A stretch of 64,000 bases of DNA from Micromonospora sp. R77 (GCF_022747945.1 NZ_JALDST010000001.1:5642001-5706000); one strand, 5' to 3'; shown: positions 9,193 to 17,839, counted from the stretch's first letter. The notes: generated by a model from the letters alone, not told the origin. Numbers and translations are program-made.

Positions 9193-9255
9193 CGGTACCT
9201 CCTAGAACGTGGCTGGTCGGTGTCCCCCTACCCCGGGGGTGAGCTGGAAAAACGG

Positions 9256-9286
9256 GTGGGGCCCGGCGACCGGCGCCGGGCCCCAC
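9256..9286 (-). terminator. Intrinsic terminator of the subtilase gene
   Basis: A 13-bp perfect stem (gtggggcccggcg) with a 5-base loop. On the minus strand the hairpin is followed by ccgTTTTTcc, so it looks like a true rho-independent terminator 20 bases beyond the peptidase stop. Confidence 0.85.
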
Positions 9287-9305
9287 CACGGGTGTGCGGT
9301 ACTGG

Positions 9306-10790
9306 CTACTTCACCACGTTGTACGCGTCGACGATGCCGGCACCGTAGAAGCCGTTACGCGCCCCGCCGGAGCAGGTCGCGTCGTAGGCGTGCGGGCCGC
9401 TCGGGCTGAGCGGCGCCGGGTTGTAGACGCCCTCCGGGCAGGACTGCGCCACCGACGTACGCTCCAGGAACGACGCCAGCTGGCCCGGGGTCATCCCCGG
9501 GTGCGCCGACAACGCCAGCGCCGCGACGCCGGTGGCGTGCGGGCCGGACATCGAGGTGCCCTGCTTGTAGCCCCACCCGTTGGTCCGGGTGACGGTGTTG
9601 AAGGTCGTCGACAGGATGCCGTCGGTGACGGTCGACTTCGCGCCCTGCGTGCGGAACCGGGTGTCGCCACCCGGGGCCGTCACGTCGATGACGCCCTGGC
9701 CGTACGAGGAGTAGTAGCTCTTCGCGCCGGTCGGGCCGACCGCCGAGACGGTCACCACGCCCGGAGCCTCCGCGGGGAGGTCCAGGCAGGCGTTGGTGAG
9801 GTTCTCCCGGGTCTCCGGCGTCCCGTTGTCCGGGCTGCCGGTGTCGGTGAGCTTGTGCGCCAGGTCGTAGTTCGAGTTGCCGGCGGACGCCACGTTGAGC
9901 ACGCCCTGGCTGTTCGAGTAACGGATGGCGCGCTGCACGGCCTGCCACACCGGACGCTGGCGGGCGTCGTTGCGGCAGTTCAGCTCCCACGGGTCGATGT
10001 AGTAGCTGTTGTTGGTCACCTGCATGCCGTGCGTGGCGGCCCACATGAACCCGCAGACCGCGGCCTCCGGGTAGATGTAGCCGTCGTCGTTGACCACCTT
10101 GACGGCGGCGACCTTGACGCCCGGCGCGATGCCGGTCACGCCGACGCCGTTGACGGCGGCTGCGATGGTGCCGGCGACGTGGGTGCCGTGGTCGCTGGTG
10201 GTCGGGTTCCAGGCCACCTCGGTGGTGTCGGTGACACCGCCGATGCAGGACGTGGACTTGTCCTTGGCGATCTGGGTGGCGAGGTCGGGGTGGCTGCTGG
10301 AGATGCCGCTGTCCAGCACGCCGACGACCACGTTCGGGCTGCCGTTGGTCACCGCGTGGGCCTGCGGGACGTGGATCATGTCCATGTCCCACTGCTGGCC
10401 GTAGAGCGGTTCCTTGGTCGGGTCGCCGGTGGCGTTGGCGACGTCGGCCGCGGAGACCTCGACGGTCTCACCCTCGTCCAGGGCGGTGCCCAGCCCGGCG
10501 GTGGACGCGACCGAGTCGACGCCCGCCCCCGCCACCTGGGTGACGAAGTCCGGGTTGGTCGACCGGACGACGAGCACGCCGATCTGGTCGTAGCTGGCCA
10601 CCACGGTGCCCTTGGCGGCCGCCACCCGGGCGGCGGCCTTTGCGGTGTTGGCGCCCTGCGGGGCGAGGACCAGGAACGTGGTGTCCGGTCCGGTGGCCGC
10701 CGCCGGTGCCAGTCCGCCGGTGACGGCGAGACCGACGCCGAGCGTCACGGCGGACGCGGCGGCCAGTGTCTTGCGACGGAGGTTCTTCAC
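9306..10790 (-). CDS. Secreted S8 family (subtilisin-like) serine peptidase
   Basis: The 494-residue preproenzyme has an N-terminal Sec signal (KNLRRK, then a hydrophobic stretch ending near APAAA, about residue 31) and an inhibitor-like propeptide to about residue 130. The S8 catalytic domain carries the triad Asp159 (VLDSGISS), His200 (DHGTHVAG), the oxyanion Asn in SAGNSNY, and Ser in GTSMSGPHATG. It should be an extracellular broad-range protease. Two Cys pairs in the catalytic domain are likely disulfides. The start has gggagt upstream. It ends in an intrinsic terminator and is transcribed alone. Confidence 0.95.
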   Translation of the reverse strand: MKNLRRKTLAAASAVTLGVGLAVTGGLAPAAATGPDTTFLVLAPQGANTAKAAARVAAAKGTVVASYDQIGVLVVRSTNPDFVTQVAGAGVDSVASTAGLGTALDEGETVEVSAADVANATGDPTKEPLYGQQWDMDMIHVPQAHAVTNGSPNVVVGVLDSGISSSHPDLATQIAKDKSTSCIGGVTDTTEVAWNPTTSDHGTHVAGTIAAAVNGVGVTGIAPGVKVAAVKVVNDDGYIYPEAAVCGFMWAATHGMQVTNNSYYIDPWELNCRNDARQRPVWQAVQRAIRYSNSQGVLNVASAGNSNYDLAHKLTDTGSPDNGTPETRENLTNACLDLPAEAPGVVTVSAVGPTGAKSYYSSYGQGVIDVTAPGGDTRFRTQGAKSTVTDGILSTTFNTVTRTNGWGYKQGTSMSGPHATGVAALALSAHPGMTPGQLASFLERTSVAQSCPEGVYNPAPLSPSGPHAYDATCSGGARNGFYGAGIVDAYNVVK

Positions 10791-10936
10791 ACAGACTCCC
10801 AGGGGGCCGTTCCGGCCGGTCGCACTCCCTGGCGGGGAGCGGTCCGGCGGGAAACGAGCAGGCTGCCCGCTTCCGAGGGTTCAGCGTAGGGAGGCGGTGT
10901 GGTGTTACACACACCCGAACGGACGAACAACAACCG

Positions 10937-11803
10937 TCAGACGGTGGCCAGCGTGTGGGGTATCTCGTCCAGCAGCTCACGGGCCAGGAAGCCGATGCGG
11001 CCGTACCGGGGGACCAGCCGTTGGCCGCTGACCGCGTGGGCGAACGCCGCCCAGCACGCCGCCTGTGCCGGCTCGGCGCCCCGGGAGAGCAGCCCGGCCA
11101 GCAGCCCGGCGCGGACGTCGCCGCTGCCGGAGGTGCCCAGCCCGGCGTCGCCGCTCTCCTCCCGCCAGCCCTGCCCGTCGGGGGTGGCGATGTGGCCGTA
11201 CAGGGAGACCACCGCGTCGTAGCGGCGGGCCAGCTCGGCCGCCTCGGCGTCCAGGTCGTCGCCGAGGTCGCGGTCGAGCAGGTGCCGCGCCTCGGTCAGG
11301 TTGGGGGTGAGCACCGCGCGTCGGCCCGAGCCGACCAGCAGGTCCGGGGCGTGGCTGAGCGCGCCGAGGGCGTACGCGTCGAGCACCAGCGACGTCTCCG
11401 GCCCGGCCGCGTCCAGCACCAGGTCCAGCAGTTCCCGGGTGGTGTCGATGTCGTTGAGGCCGGGGCCGACGGCGACCACGTCGGCGTCGGCCAGCAGGTC
11501 GGTGAGCAGGTCGGCGGACCCGCGTACGGCGCCGTCGCGGGTCTCCGGCAGGCCGACCACCAGCGCCTCGGGGACCTGGATGCTCAGCGCGGCGGCGGTC
11601 GACTCGGCGGCGGCCAGTTGCAGCACCCCGGCGCCGGCGCGCAGCGCGGCCACCCCGGCCAGCAGCACCGCCCCCGGGGTGAACCGGGAGCCGCCGACGA
11701 CCAGCACGGTGCCCCGGTTCTCCTTGCCGCCGGTGGGCACCGGCAGCGCCCAGTCCCGCAGCAGGGCCGGGGTGATCACCCGGGTGTCAGACCGGTTCGG
11801 CAT
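10937..11803 (-). CDS. nnrD: ADP-dependent NAD(P)H-hydrate dehydratase (C-terminal domain type)
   Basis: The enzyme repairs hydrated NADH/NADPH by ADP-dependent dehydration. At 288 residues this is only the ribokinase-like dehydratase half of the fused YjeF proteins; the NnrE epimerase domain is not present. Motifs are GNVLVVGG-like (GTVLVVGGSRFTPGA), VAVGPGL, LTPNLTEA and the nucleotide-binding GTSGSGDVRAG, which differs from the common GTGGTGDVLAG. Its start overlaps the stop of the phosphatase gene by 17 bases, so they are cotranscribed and probably coupled. Confidence 0.87.
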   Translation of the reverse strand: MPNRSDTRVITPALLRDWALPVPTGGKENRGTVLVVGGSRFTPGAVLLAGVAALRAGAGVLQLAAAESTAAALSIQVPEALVVGLPETRDGAVRGSADLLTDLLADADVVAVGPGLNDIDTTRELLDLVLDAAGPETSLVLDAYALGALSHAPDLLVGSGRRAVLTPNLTEARHLLDRDLGDDLDAEAAELARRYDAVVSLYGHIATPDGQGWREESGDAGLGTSGSGDVRAGLLAGLLSRGAEPAQAACWAAFAHAVSGQRLVPRYGRIGFLARELLDEIPHTLATV

Positions 11804-12518
11804 GGACCTCGTCCTCCCTGGTGGGCCGCGCGCCCTGCTGGTGCAGGTGGGCCACGTCGTTGAACATGTCCGGTCGCAGCCGGCCGTCGGCGTCCGCCGA
11901 CCAGCCGGTCACCGAACAGTTGGCGATCACGTGCTCGCGGGTCAGGGCCATCAGGTCCGCCTCGGTGAGCCCTTCCGCCAGGTAGCGGAGCAGGAAGACC
12001 AGGGCGTCGTGACCGAACAGCAGCACCCGTCGGTCGGCGTGGTCGCGCCGCAGGTCGCCGAGGAGGGTACGCAGCCGCAGCGCCACGTCCGTCCAGGACT
12101 CCCCGCCCGGCGGCCGGTAGTAGAACTTGCCCAGCCGGTCCCGACGGTCTGCCTCTGCGGGGAAGCGTCGGCGTACCCCGTGGCCGGTCAGGCCGTCGAG
12201 GATGCCCAGCTCCCGGTCCCGCAGCCGCTCGTCCCGGCTGACCGGGATGCCGGTGCCGGTCAGGGCCAGCTCGGCCGTCTGCACCGCGCGCAGGTACGGC
12301 GACACCACCGCCACGTCCGGCCGGCGCCGCGGCGGCAGGTCGGCCAGCCAGCGGCCGGTGGCCCGGGCCTGCTCCTGTCCGGTCTCCGACAGCGGCACGT
12401 CGGCGTCCCGGTGGCTCAGGTCGATCAGCTCCGCGCCGGCCGCCTCGGCCGCGCTCGCCGCCACGTTCGCCGTGCTCTCGCCGTGCCGCACGATCCAGAG
12501 CGCCGCCAGTTCCGCCAT
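11787..12518 (-). CDS. Histidine phosphatase family protein (phosphoglycerate mutase-like)
   Basis: A 243-residue cytosolic member of the histidine phosphatase superfamily: phospho-accepting RHGE at the N-terminus (VRHGESTAN), SPYLRAVQTAE, the acid region DRELGILDG and the second His in FGHDALV. Start at 12518 gives the usual MxxLxxxRHGE opening; an upstream extension of the frame has no family similarity. It precedes nnrD with a 17-base overlap. Substrate is unknown; a role in metabolite repair is only suggested by the operon. Confidence 0.88.
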   Translation of the reverse strand: MAELAALWIVRHGESTANVAASAAEAAGAELIDLSHRDADVPLSETGQEQARATGRWLADLPPRRRPDVAVVSPYLRAVQTAELALTGTGIPVSRDERLRDRELGILDGLTGHGVRRRFPAEADRRDRLGKFYYRPPGGESWTDVALRLRTLLGDLRRDHADRRVLLFGHDALVFLLRYLAEGLTEADLMALTREHVIANCSVTGWSADADGRLRPDMFNDVAHLHQQGARPTREDEVHAEPV

Positions 12519-12636
12519 GCGCCCCTCGGTACCCGGGGTGTCCCCCGGGTAACCGTGCCTTTCGCCGCCGTCGGGGGCGTGACGCCGGCCCGGGCGGGTA
12601 AGCGCCGTGCTCCACCGACACATGGGGAGGTGTGCC

Positions 12637-12876
12637 GTGGCCACGATGGTCAAGGAGCAGGCGAGCCCGGTCAAGGACAAGGACTACGACCTGATCCACG
12701 CGATCCAGCTCTCGCTGGAACACATCTACCGGATGGACACCTACATCGCCGACGCCGAGCGCAACGGCGACAGCGAGCTGGCCACCTGGTTCCGCAAGAT
12801 CCAGGAGAACAACCGCAAGGCGGGTGAGCAGGGCAAGAAGATGCTCATGGACCGCATGCAGCGCAGCAACGGCTGA
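12637..12876 (+). CDS. Small helical conserved hypothetical protein
   Basis: I do not recognise this 79-residue family. It is predicted to be mostly alpha-helical and highly charged (YDLIHAIQLSLEHIYRM, then ENNRKAGEQGKKMLMDRMQ), with no TM segment. The start is taken as GTG at 12637 because ggggagg lies 6 bases upstream; ATG codons at 12622 and 12646 are alternatives. It ends just before a strong hairpin and is convergent with the NLR-like gene. Confidence 0.65.
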   Translation: MATMVKEQASPVKDKDYDLIHAIQLSLEHIYRMDTYIADAERNGDSELATWFRKIQENNRKAGEQGKKMLMDRMQRSNG

Positions 12877-12889
12877 GCCGTACGCGGCG

Positions 12890-12916
12890 GCCGGGTGGGC
12901 GACCCGCCCACCCGGC
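12890..12916. terminator. Bidirectional terminator hairpin
   Basis: Stem ccgggtgggcg (12891-12901) pairs perfectly with cgcccacccgg (12905-12915) around a 3-base loop, between the convergent small helical gene and the NLR-like gene. Confidence 0.7.
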
Positions 12917-12942
12917 TCCTGCCGGTCGCGACGACGGAGCGC

Positions 12943-15582
12943 TCATTCTCCGGCGCCGTCGGCCATCATGCGGTCCGCATCGAGGCACAGCAGGACGAAA
13001 CTGACCAACTCGCGCATCTCCGGCGGGACGGGCGGGAACCGGATCCCCCACGGCGGAGGATCGGCAAGGAGTTGCCGCGCCGTCGGCGCGTCCGCGCCGA
13101 ACGCCTCGAGCGCCTGTCCGCAGCGGCGCCGTGCCTCCTCGAACCGTCCCACCTCGATCAGGGTCACGGAGAGATTGACCAGCGCCTTCCCTTCCCGGTG
13201 CCGGTCACCGGTCTCGTGGTGGATCTCGGCGGCCCGGGTGTGGGCGTCGATCGCCTCCGCGAAGCGTTGCGCCGCGTGCAACGCCACACCGAGGTTGTAC
13301 GTCGCCCGGCCCGCAAGGCCTCGTTCACCGGCCCGGCGGTAGGCGGCAACGGCCCGGGTGTGGGCGGCGACGGCCTCGTCGGCCCGCCCCGCCACCCGTA
13401 GGGCCGCGCCGAGTTCGGTCAGCGCCCTGCCCTCGTCGCGCGGGTCGTCGTCCTTGCTGAAGATGTCGACGGCTCGGGTGTGGGCGGTGACGGCCTCGTC
13501 GGTCCGCCCGGTGGCGCGCAGGGCCACGCCGAGGTGGTACAGCGCTCTGCCCTCGGTGTGCCGGTCGTCGGCCCGCCGGAGGAGGTCGACGGCTCGGGTG
13601 TGGGCGGCGATGGCCTCCTCGGTCCGCCCCGCGGCGGACAGGGCGGCACCGAGATTGTCGAGGGCTTGGCCTTCGCCGTGCTGGTCGTCGGTCTCCACGA
13701 AGAGGTCGACGGCTCGGGTGTGGGCGGTGACGGCCTCGTCGGCGCGTCCCGCGAGCACCAGGGCCAGGCCGAGGTTGCTCCGCGCGATGCCCTCGTCGTG
13801 CCGGTCGCCGGCCCGGCGGTAGATCTCGATTGCCCGCTCGTGGGCGGTGATCGCCTCGTCCGGGCGTCCCGCTCCGCGCAGGGCCAGGCCGAGGTTGTTC
13901 AGCGCGATGCCCTCGTCGTGTTCGTTACCGGTCGCCCGGATCAGGTCCACGGCCTGGGTGTGGGCGACGACCGCCTCCTCGGACCGCCTTGCCTCGTTCA
14001 GGGCGACGCCGAGGTGACTCAGCGCCATGCCTTCACCGTGCCGGTCACCGACCTGCTGGCAGAGGGTCCGGGCGGCGGTGGTGACGGTGAGCAGATCGGC
14101 AAGGTGCCGACGAAAGATCAAAAAGGACTGCAGGCCGGCGGCCAGGGCGACGCCGGAGAGGGCGTGCCCGGCCGTCGCCGCGCCGGTGCAGGCCGCGACC
14201 AGGTTGGCCCGCTCGGTCTCCAACCAGGCCAGGGCGTCCGTACGGGTGCGGAACCGGACGGTGACGGGCAGCGGCTGCATCTGCCCGCGGGCGGCGTAGG
14301 CGGTCTCGATCCGGTCCACGGTGCCGGCGGGCGGTGGGGACCGGTGGGCCGCGACGACGGAGGGCGGCTGCAGGTGCCCGACGGCGAGGTGGGTGGTCAT
14401 GACGTAGTGGGTGAACAGACGATTGCGGGCGCCGTCGACCGTTGCCTCGGCGTCCGGCTGCCCCTCGGCGTGGAGGCGGACCAGGTCGTGTAGCCGCCAT
14501 CGCCCCCAGACCTGCCCGGCGTCGACGAGGTGGGCCCGCGCCAGGTCCTGCAGCAGCGTCTCGGCCCGGTACCGGTCGATGTCGGCCAGGCAGGCGGCCG
14601 CGTCGGTGCTGACGTCCGGACCGGGATTGACCGAGAGCAACCGGAGCATGCGCGCCTGCTCGTCGCTCAGGTGCCGGTACGACAGGTCGAACACCGCCCG
14701 GACGCTCTCCGCGCGGGTCAGCCGGTCCAGCCGGGTGTGCGCGTCGCGGAGGGCGTCGGCCAGGGACGACAGGGGCCGGCTCGGAAGCTCCGCGAGGAGG
14801 GCTGCGGCGATCTGGAGGGCCAGTGGCAGGCCCCCGCACCGCTCGGCGATCGCCTCCGCGTCCGTCCGGCACCCGTGCTCCCGGTCCAGGGCGGCCGAGG
14901 CGCGGGGGTCGTCAGGGCGACGGGTGCGCAACACGCCGGCCAGCAGGAGCACCGACGTGTCCGTGTCCAGGACGTCCAGATCATGCAGCCGGGCATCGAG
15001 GTTCAGGGTGTGCCGGGAGGTGACCAGCGTGGCGGTGGCCCCGTCGCCGGGCAGCAGCGGGCGTACCTGCTCCTCGGTGGCGGCGTTGTCGATGATCAGC
15101 AGGATCCGCCGGCGCTGCGCCCCGAAGGCGGCCAGCACGCTGCGGAACAGTCGGCTACGGTCCTCGTCGTCGGCGGGAATGTGCTCGCCGGGCATGCCGA
15201 GGGCACCCAGCAGGTGACTCAGGGCGTCACCGGCGGTCCGGCGCCGCTGCGGGTCGTAGCCGAACATGTCGATGAAGAGCACCCCGCCGGGGAACAAGTC
15301 CTCAGCCAGGGCCCGGTGGGCGGTCTGCACGGTCAGTTCGGTCTTGCCGACCCCGGCCAGCCCCGCGACCGCGGCTCTGCCGCGCCCGCCGGGAGCCAGG
15401 CCCCGCAGCAGCTCCTCGACGTCGTCGTCGCGGCCGGTGAAGGCCGAACCGGCGGGCGGCAGGCCCTGCAGAGCCGGCTCGACGGTCGGGGGCAGGACCA
15501 CCGTGATGTCCCGGCCCTGGATCACCGAGCTGAAGAAGATGGCGTTCTCGATCGTGTTCACCACGCCCGGCGCGTCGGTCAT
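12943..15582 (-). CDS. NB-ARC/TPR (NLR-like) STAND ATPase with N-terminal amyloid-type signalling motif
   Basis: The 879-residue protein has four parts. Residues 7-28 form a short motif with NTI, an aromatic pair and IQGRDITV, almost the same as the C-terminal motif of the coupled upstream protein. Residues about 45-260 are the NB-ARC core: Walker A GLAGVGKT (74-81), Walker B ILLIIDN (160-166), TSR (187-189) and GLPLAL (250-255). A winged-helix region follows, with LHDLVRLHA near 364. Residues about 511-830 are eight TPRs with an exact 40-residue period. NLR-like STAND proteins oligomerise on sensing a ligand through their repeats. Start is ATG at 15582, overlapping the upstream stop (ATGA), so the pair is translationally coupled. 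No enzymatic effector domain is fused, which fits signalling to the partner through the motif. Confidence 0.85.
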   Translation of the reverse strand: MTDAPGVVNTIENAIFFSSVIQGRDITVVLPPTVEPALQGLPPAGSAFTGRDDDVEELLRGLAPGGRGRAAVAGLAGVGKTELTVQTAHRALAEDLFPGGVLFIDMFGYDPQRRRTAGDALSHLLGALGMPGEHIPADDEDRSRLFRSVLAAFGAQRRRILLIIDNAATEEQVRPLLPGDGATATLVTSRHTLNLDARLHDLDVLDTDTSVLLLAGVLRTRRPDDPRASAALDREHGCRTDAEAIAERCGGLPLALQIAAALLAELPSRPLSSLADALRDAHTRLDRLTRAESVRAVFDLSYRHLSDEQARMLRLLSVNPGPDVSTDAAACLADIDRYRAETLLQDLARAHLVDAGQVWGRWRLHDLVRLHAEGQPDAEATVDGARNRLFTHYVMTTHLAVGHLQPPSVVAAHRSPPPAGTVDRIETAYAARGQMQPLPVTVRFRTRTDALAWLETERANLVAACTGAATAGHALSGVALAAGLQSFLIFRRHLADLLTVTTAARTLCQQVGDRHGEGMALSHLGVALNEARRSEEAVVAHTQAVDLIRATGNEHDEGIALNNLGLALRGAGRPDEAITAHERAIEIYRRAGDRHDEGIARSNLGLALVLAGRADEAVTAHTRAVDLFVETDDQHGEGQALDNLGAALSAAGRTEEAIAAHTRAVDLLRRADDRHTEGRALYHLGVALRATGRTDEAVTAHTRAVDIFSKDDDPRDEGRALTELGAALRVAGRADEAVAAHTRAVAAYRRAGERGLAGRATYNLGVALHAAQRFAEAIDAHTRAAEIHHETGDRHREGKALVNLSVTLIEVGRFEEARRRCGQALEAFGADAPTARQLLADPPPWGIRFPPVPPEMRELVSFVLLCLDADRMMADGAGE

Positions 15583-15971
15583 GCCGGCTCGCCCCGCCCC
15601 GGCGTTCCCTCCCCGCCGTCGTGCCGTCCGGCCGAGGGGGTCACGGTGATGTCCCGCCCCTGGATCGGCGCCCCGCCGAGGAAGGTGCCGCCACTGATGG
15701 TGTTGGTGACGGTGCCGCCCTCGGGGTGGGTCATGGTGCCGGCGGCAGGGGGACCACCGGTGGCAGTTCCGGAGACGGATCTGCGGGTCAGGACCGCGCT
15801 GTAGCCGGCGAGGGCCAGCGCCGCCACCCCGAGGAGGATGCCGAGTGGGGCGGCCCACCTGCTGGCCTCGTCCAGACCGATCGCGAAGAAGAAGGCGCTG
15901 GTGGCGGCCAGTGCCAGCGCCCCCACGACGGTCGTCACCAGTCCTGCGGTCCATACGCCACGCCGGGTCAT
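15579..15971 (-). CDS. Two-TM protein with C-terminal amyloid-type motif, putative effector of the NLR
   Basis: A 130-residue protein with two hydrophobic helices (about 8-32 and 41-61) joined by a short DEASR loop, then a flexible Gly/Pro-rich linker. A C-terminal motif at 88-110 has NTI, a central Phe and IQGRDITV, then a charged tail. Thirteen of about 22 motif positions match the NLR N-terminus. The stop overlaps the NLR start. The start is ATG at 15971: AATAAT lies 6 bases upstream, suggesting a leaderless mRNA; ATG at 15998 is the alternative. I infer a membrane-acting effector or anchor nucleated by the NLR. No homologous toxin domain is recognised, so the membrane-damage idea is a hypothesis. 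Confidence 0.75.
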   Translation of the reverse strand: MTRRGVWTAGLVTTVVGALALAATSAFFFAIGLDEASRWAAPLGILLGVAALALAGYSAVLTRRSVSGTATGGPPAAGTMTHPEGGTVTNTISGGTFLGGAPIQGRDITVTPSAGRHDGGEGTPGRGEPA

Positions 15972-16088
15972 CGGTCCATTATTGATGGTGACCGCCATCG
16001 ACTGGTGCCCGCACGGCCGGGGCGGAGGGCGGGGGCGTCCGGCGATTCCGGCGGCCGGGACGGCGGTCGCCGTCGTACGGTGTGAGGC

Positions 16089-17063
16089 GTGGCGACCACG
16101 GCTGTCGAGGAGATCCGGGTGGGGGAGCGGCTGGTCCGCGTCTCCAGCCCCGACAAGCCGTACTTTCCGGAGCTGGGCCTGACCAAGCTGGACGTGGTCC
16201 GCTACTTCCTCGCCGTCGGCGACGGCATCCTGCGCGCGCTGCGGGACCGGCCGACCATGCTGGAACGCTGGCCGCGCGGCGTCTTCGAAGGCGCGAAGAT
16301 CGGCACCCGGCAGGACAACCGGGGGGACGCGTTCTATCAGAAGCGGCTGCCGGCCGGCGCGCCCGACTGGGTACGCACCGCGCACCTGACCTTCCCCAGT
16401 GGTCGGACCGCCGACGAGGTGGCCCCGAGCGAGCTGGCGGTGGTGGCCTGGGCGGTCAACCTCGGCACGCTGCGCTTCCACCCGTGGCCGGTGTCGAAGG
16501 CCGACGTCGACCGTCCGGACCAGCTCCGGATCGACCTCGACCCGATGCCGGGGGTGGAGTTCGCCCAGGTGGTGCCGGTGGCGCACGAGGTGCGCGCGTT
16601 CCTCGACGAGCTGGGCCTGGTCGGTTACCCGAAGACGACCGGCGGCCGGGGACTGCACGTCTATCTCTCCATCGAGCCGCGTTGGAGCTTCGGGGAGTGC
16701 CGGCGGGCGGTGCTGGCGCTGGGCCGCGAGATGGAGCGCCGACTGCCGGAGCTGGTCACCACCACCTGGTGGCGGGAGCAGCGGGACCGGCCGGTCTTCG
16801 TCGACTACAACCAGATGGCCCGCGACCACACCATGACCTCGGCGTACTCGATCCGGCCCACCCCCCGCGCGCTGGTCTCCGCGCCGCTGACCTGGGCGGA
16901 GCTGGACGACGCGCGGCCGGAGGACTTCGACGTGGTGCGCATGCCGGCCCGGTTCGCCGAGCACGGCGACCCGCACGCCGGCCTGGACGAGCGCCGCTTC
17001 TCCCTGGAGCCGCTGCTGGAGTTGGCCGACCGTGAGGGTCTGGAGGCTCCGCCGGAGCGGTGA
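16089..17063 (+). CDS. LigD-type polymerase/primase domain protein
   Basis: A stand-alone 324-residue PolDom of the bacterial NHEJ family (archaeo-eukaryotic primase superfamily), which in LigD adds nucleotides at broken DNA ends. Visible motifs are the metal-binding DLDP (RIDLDPMPG, about 153-157), TTGGRGLHVY with the active-site His, and FVDYNQMARDHT. No ligase or nuclease domain is fused and no Ku gene is in the window, so partners must be elsewhere. GTG start at 16089; the gene is divergent from the two-TM/NLR pair with 117 bases between. Confidence 0.88.
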   Translation: MATTAVEEIRVGERLVRVSSPDKPYFPELGLTKLDVVRYFLAVGDGILRALRDRPTMLERWPRGVFEGAKIGTRQDNRGDAFYQKRLPAGAPDWVRTAHLTFPSGRTADEVAPSELAVVAWAVNLGTLRFHPWPVSKADVDRPDQLRIDLDPMPGVEFAQVVPVAHEVRAFLDELGLVGYPKTTGGRGLHVYLSIEPRWSFGECRRAVLALGREMERRLPELVTTTWWREQRDRPVFVDYNQMARDHTMTSAYSIRPTPRALVSAPLTWAELDDARPEDFDVVRMPARFAEHGDPHAGLDERRFSLEPLLELADREGLEAPPER

Positions 17064-17227
17064 CCCGCGGATCAAGGTCGCGGTCGCGGAGTTCGTGCGC
17101 GGTCCCGGGGCCCGGTCGCGGCTGCCGCGCTGCGTCGGTGGCTGCAGAGCAAAGGGGAGCCGGCCTCGGTCCGGTCGCCGGCGCGAACGTCACACCCGGT
17201 GAGGGGTGCGCGCGGCCGGCGGCAGGC

Positions 17228-17734
17228 CTACTCCCAGGGGCTCAGCGTGCCGTCGAACTCCTCGAAGACCAGCCAACTGCGGGTGGAGAGCACCCCGGCG
17301 ATGCCCTGGACCCGGTCCAGCACCACGTCCCGCAGGGTGGCGTTGTCGGGCGCCCGGACCAGGGCCAGCACGTCGTGCTCGCCGCTGAGCAGCGCCACGT
17401 GCTCGACGTAGCGCACCCGGGCCAGCTCCGCCGACACCTCCCGCCAGGTGTTCTGCTGGATCGTCAACGCGATGTACGCCGACGTGCCCAGCCCGGCCTG
17501 CTCCGGGGCGACCTGGGCCCGGAAGCCGGTGAGCACCCCGTCCCGCAGCAGCCGCTCCACCCGGGCGTAGGCGTTGGTCCGCGACACGTGCACCCGTTCG
17601 GCGAGCGTACGGATGGAGAGCCGGCCGTCCCGGACCAGTTCGTCGAGGATCCGCCGGTCCACCTCGTCCAGGGGCCCGGCCGAACGTCCCGTGCCGTCCG
17701 CCGGGCCCGGTGTGGTGCCGGTCTCCTGGCTCAT
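17228..17734 (-). CDS. Lrp/AsnC family regulator, probable bkd regulator
   Basis: A 168-residue protein with an N-terminal winged HTH (DEVDRRILDELVRDGRLS, then LAERVHVSRTNAYARVERL) and a C-terminal RAM domain that would bind an amino acid. It is divergent from the branched-chain 2-oxoacid dehydrogenase operon with 105 bases between. Lrp-type regulators next to bkd genes often control them in response to Val/Leu/Ile, so that is the inferred target. The shared promoter region contains the palindrome TTGAGTCAA. Confidence 0.88.
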   Translation of the reverse strand: MSQETGTTPGPADGTGRSAGPLDEVDRRILDELVRDGRLSIRTLAERVHVSRTNAYARVERLLRDGVLTGFRAQVAPEQAGLGTSAYIALTIQQNTWREVSAELARVRYVEHVALLSGEHDVLALVRAPDNATLRDVVLDRVQGIAGVLSTRSWLVFEEFDGTLSPWE

Positions 17735-17779
17735 GGAGCCCCCTATCGGATGCCATTCGTCCCACGTTCATCGTGGATC

Positions 17780-17788
17780 TTGAGTCAA
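17780..17788. promoter_or_regulatory. Candidate operator/promoter element between lrp-type gene and bkd operon
   Basis: TTGAGTCAA is an odd-length palindrome in an unusually A/T-rich stretch (17750-17812). It could serve as -35 for the bkd direction (TTGAGT) and, read backwards, as TTGACT for the regulator. The matching -10 boxes are weak, so this is only a candidate Lrp-type binding or promoter site. Confidence 0.4.
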
Positions 17789-17839
17789 TCATCCAACAGC
17801 AGGAGCATAGGGCCACCACACGTCCAGGAGGTCCCCGCC

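Noticed and set aside
10890..10920. gtgtggtgttacacacac as a CRP-type operator of the subtilase
   Set aside because: The palindrome is imperfect and a clear -35/-10 pair could not be placed around it.
13200..14050. Regular repeats that might suggest a CRISPR array
   Set aside because: The period is 120 bases, repeats are not separated by unique spacers, and they code in frame for TPRs.
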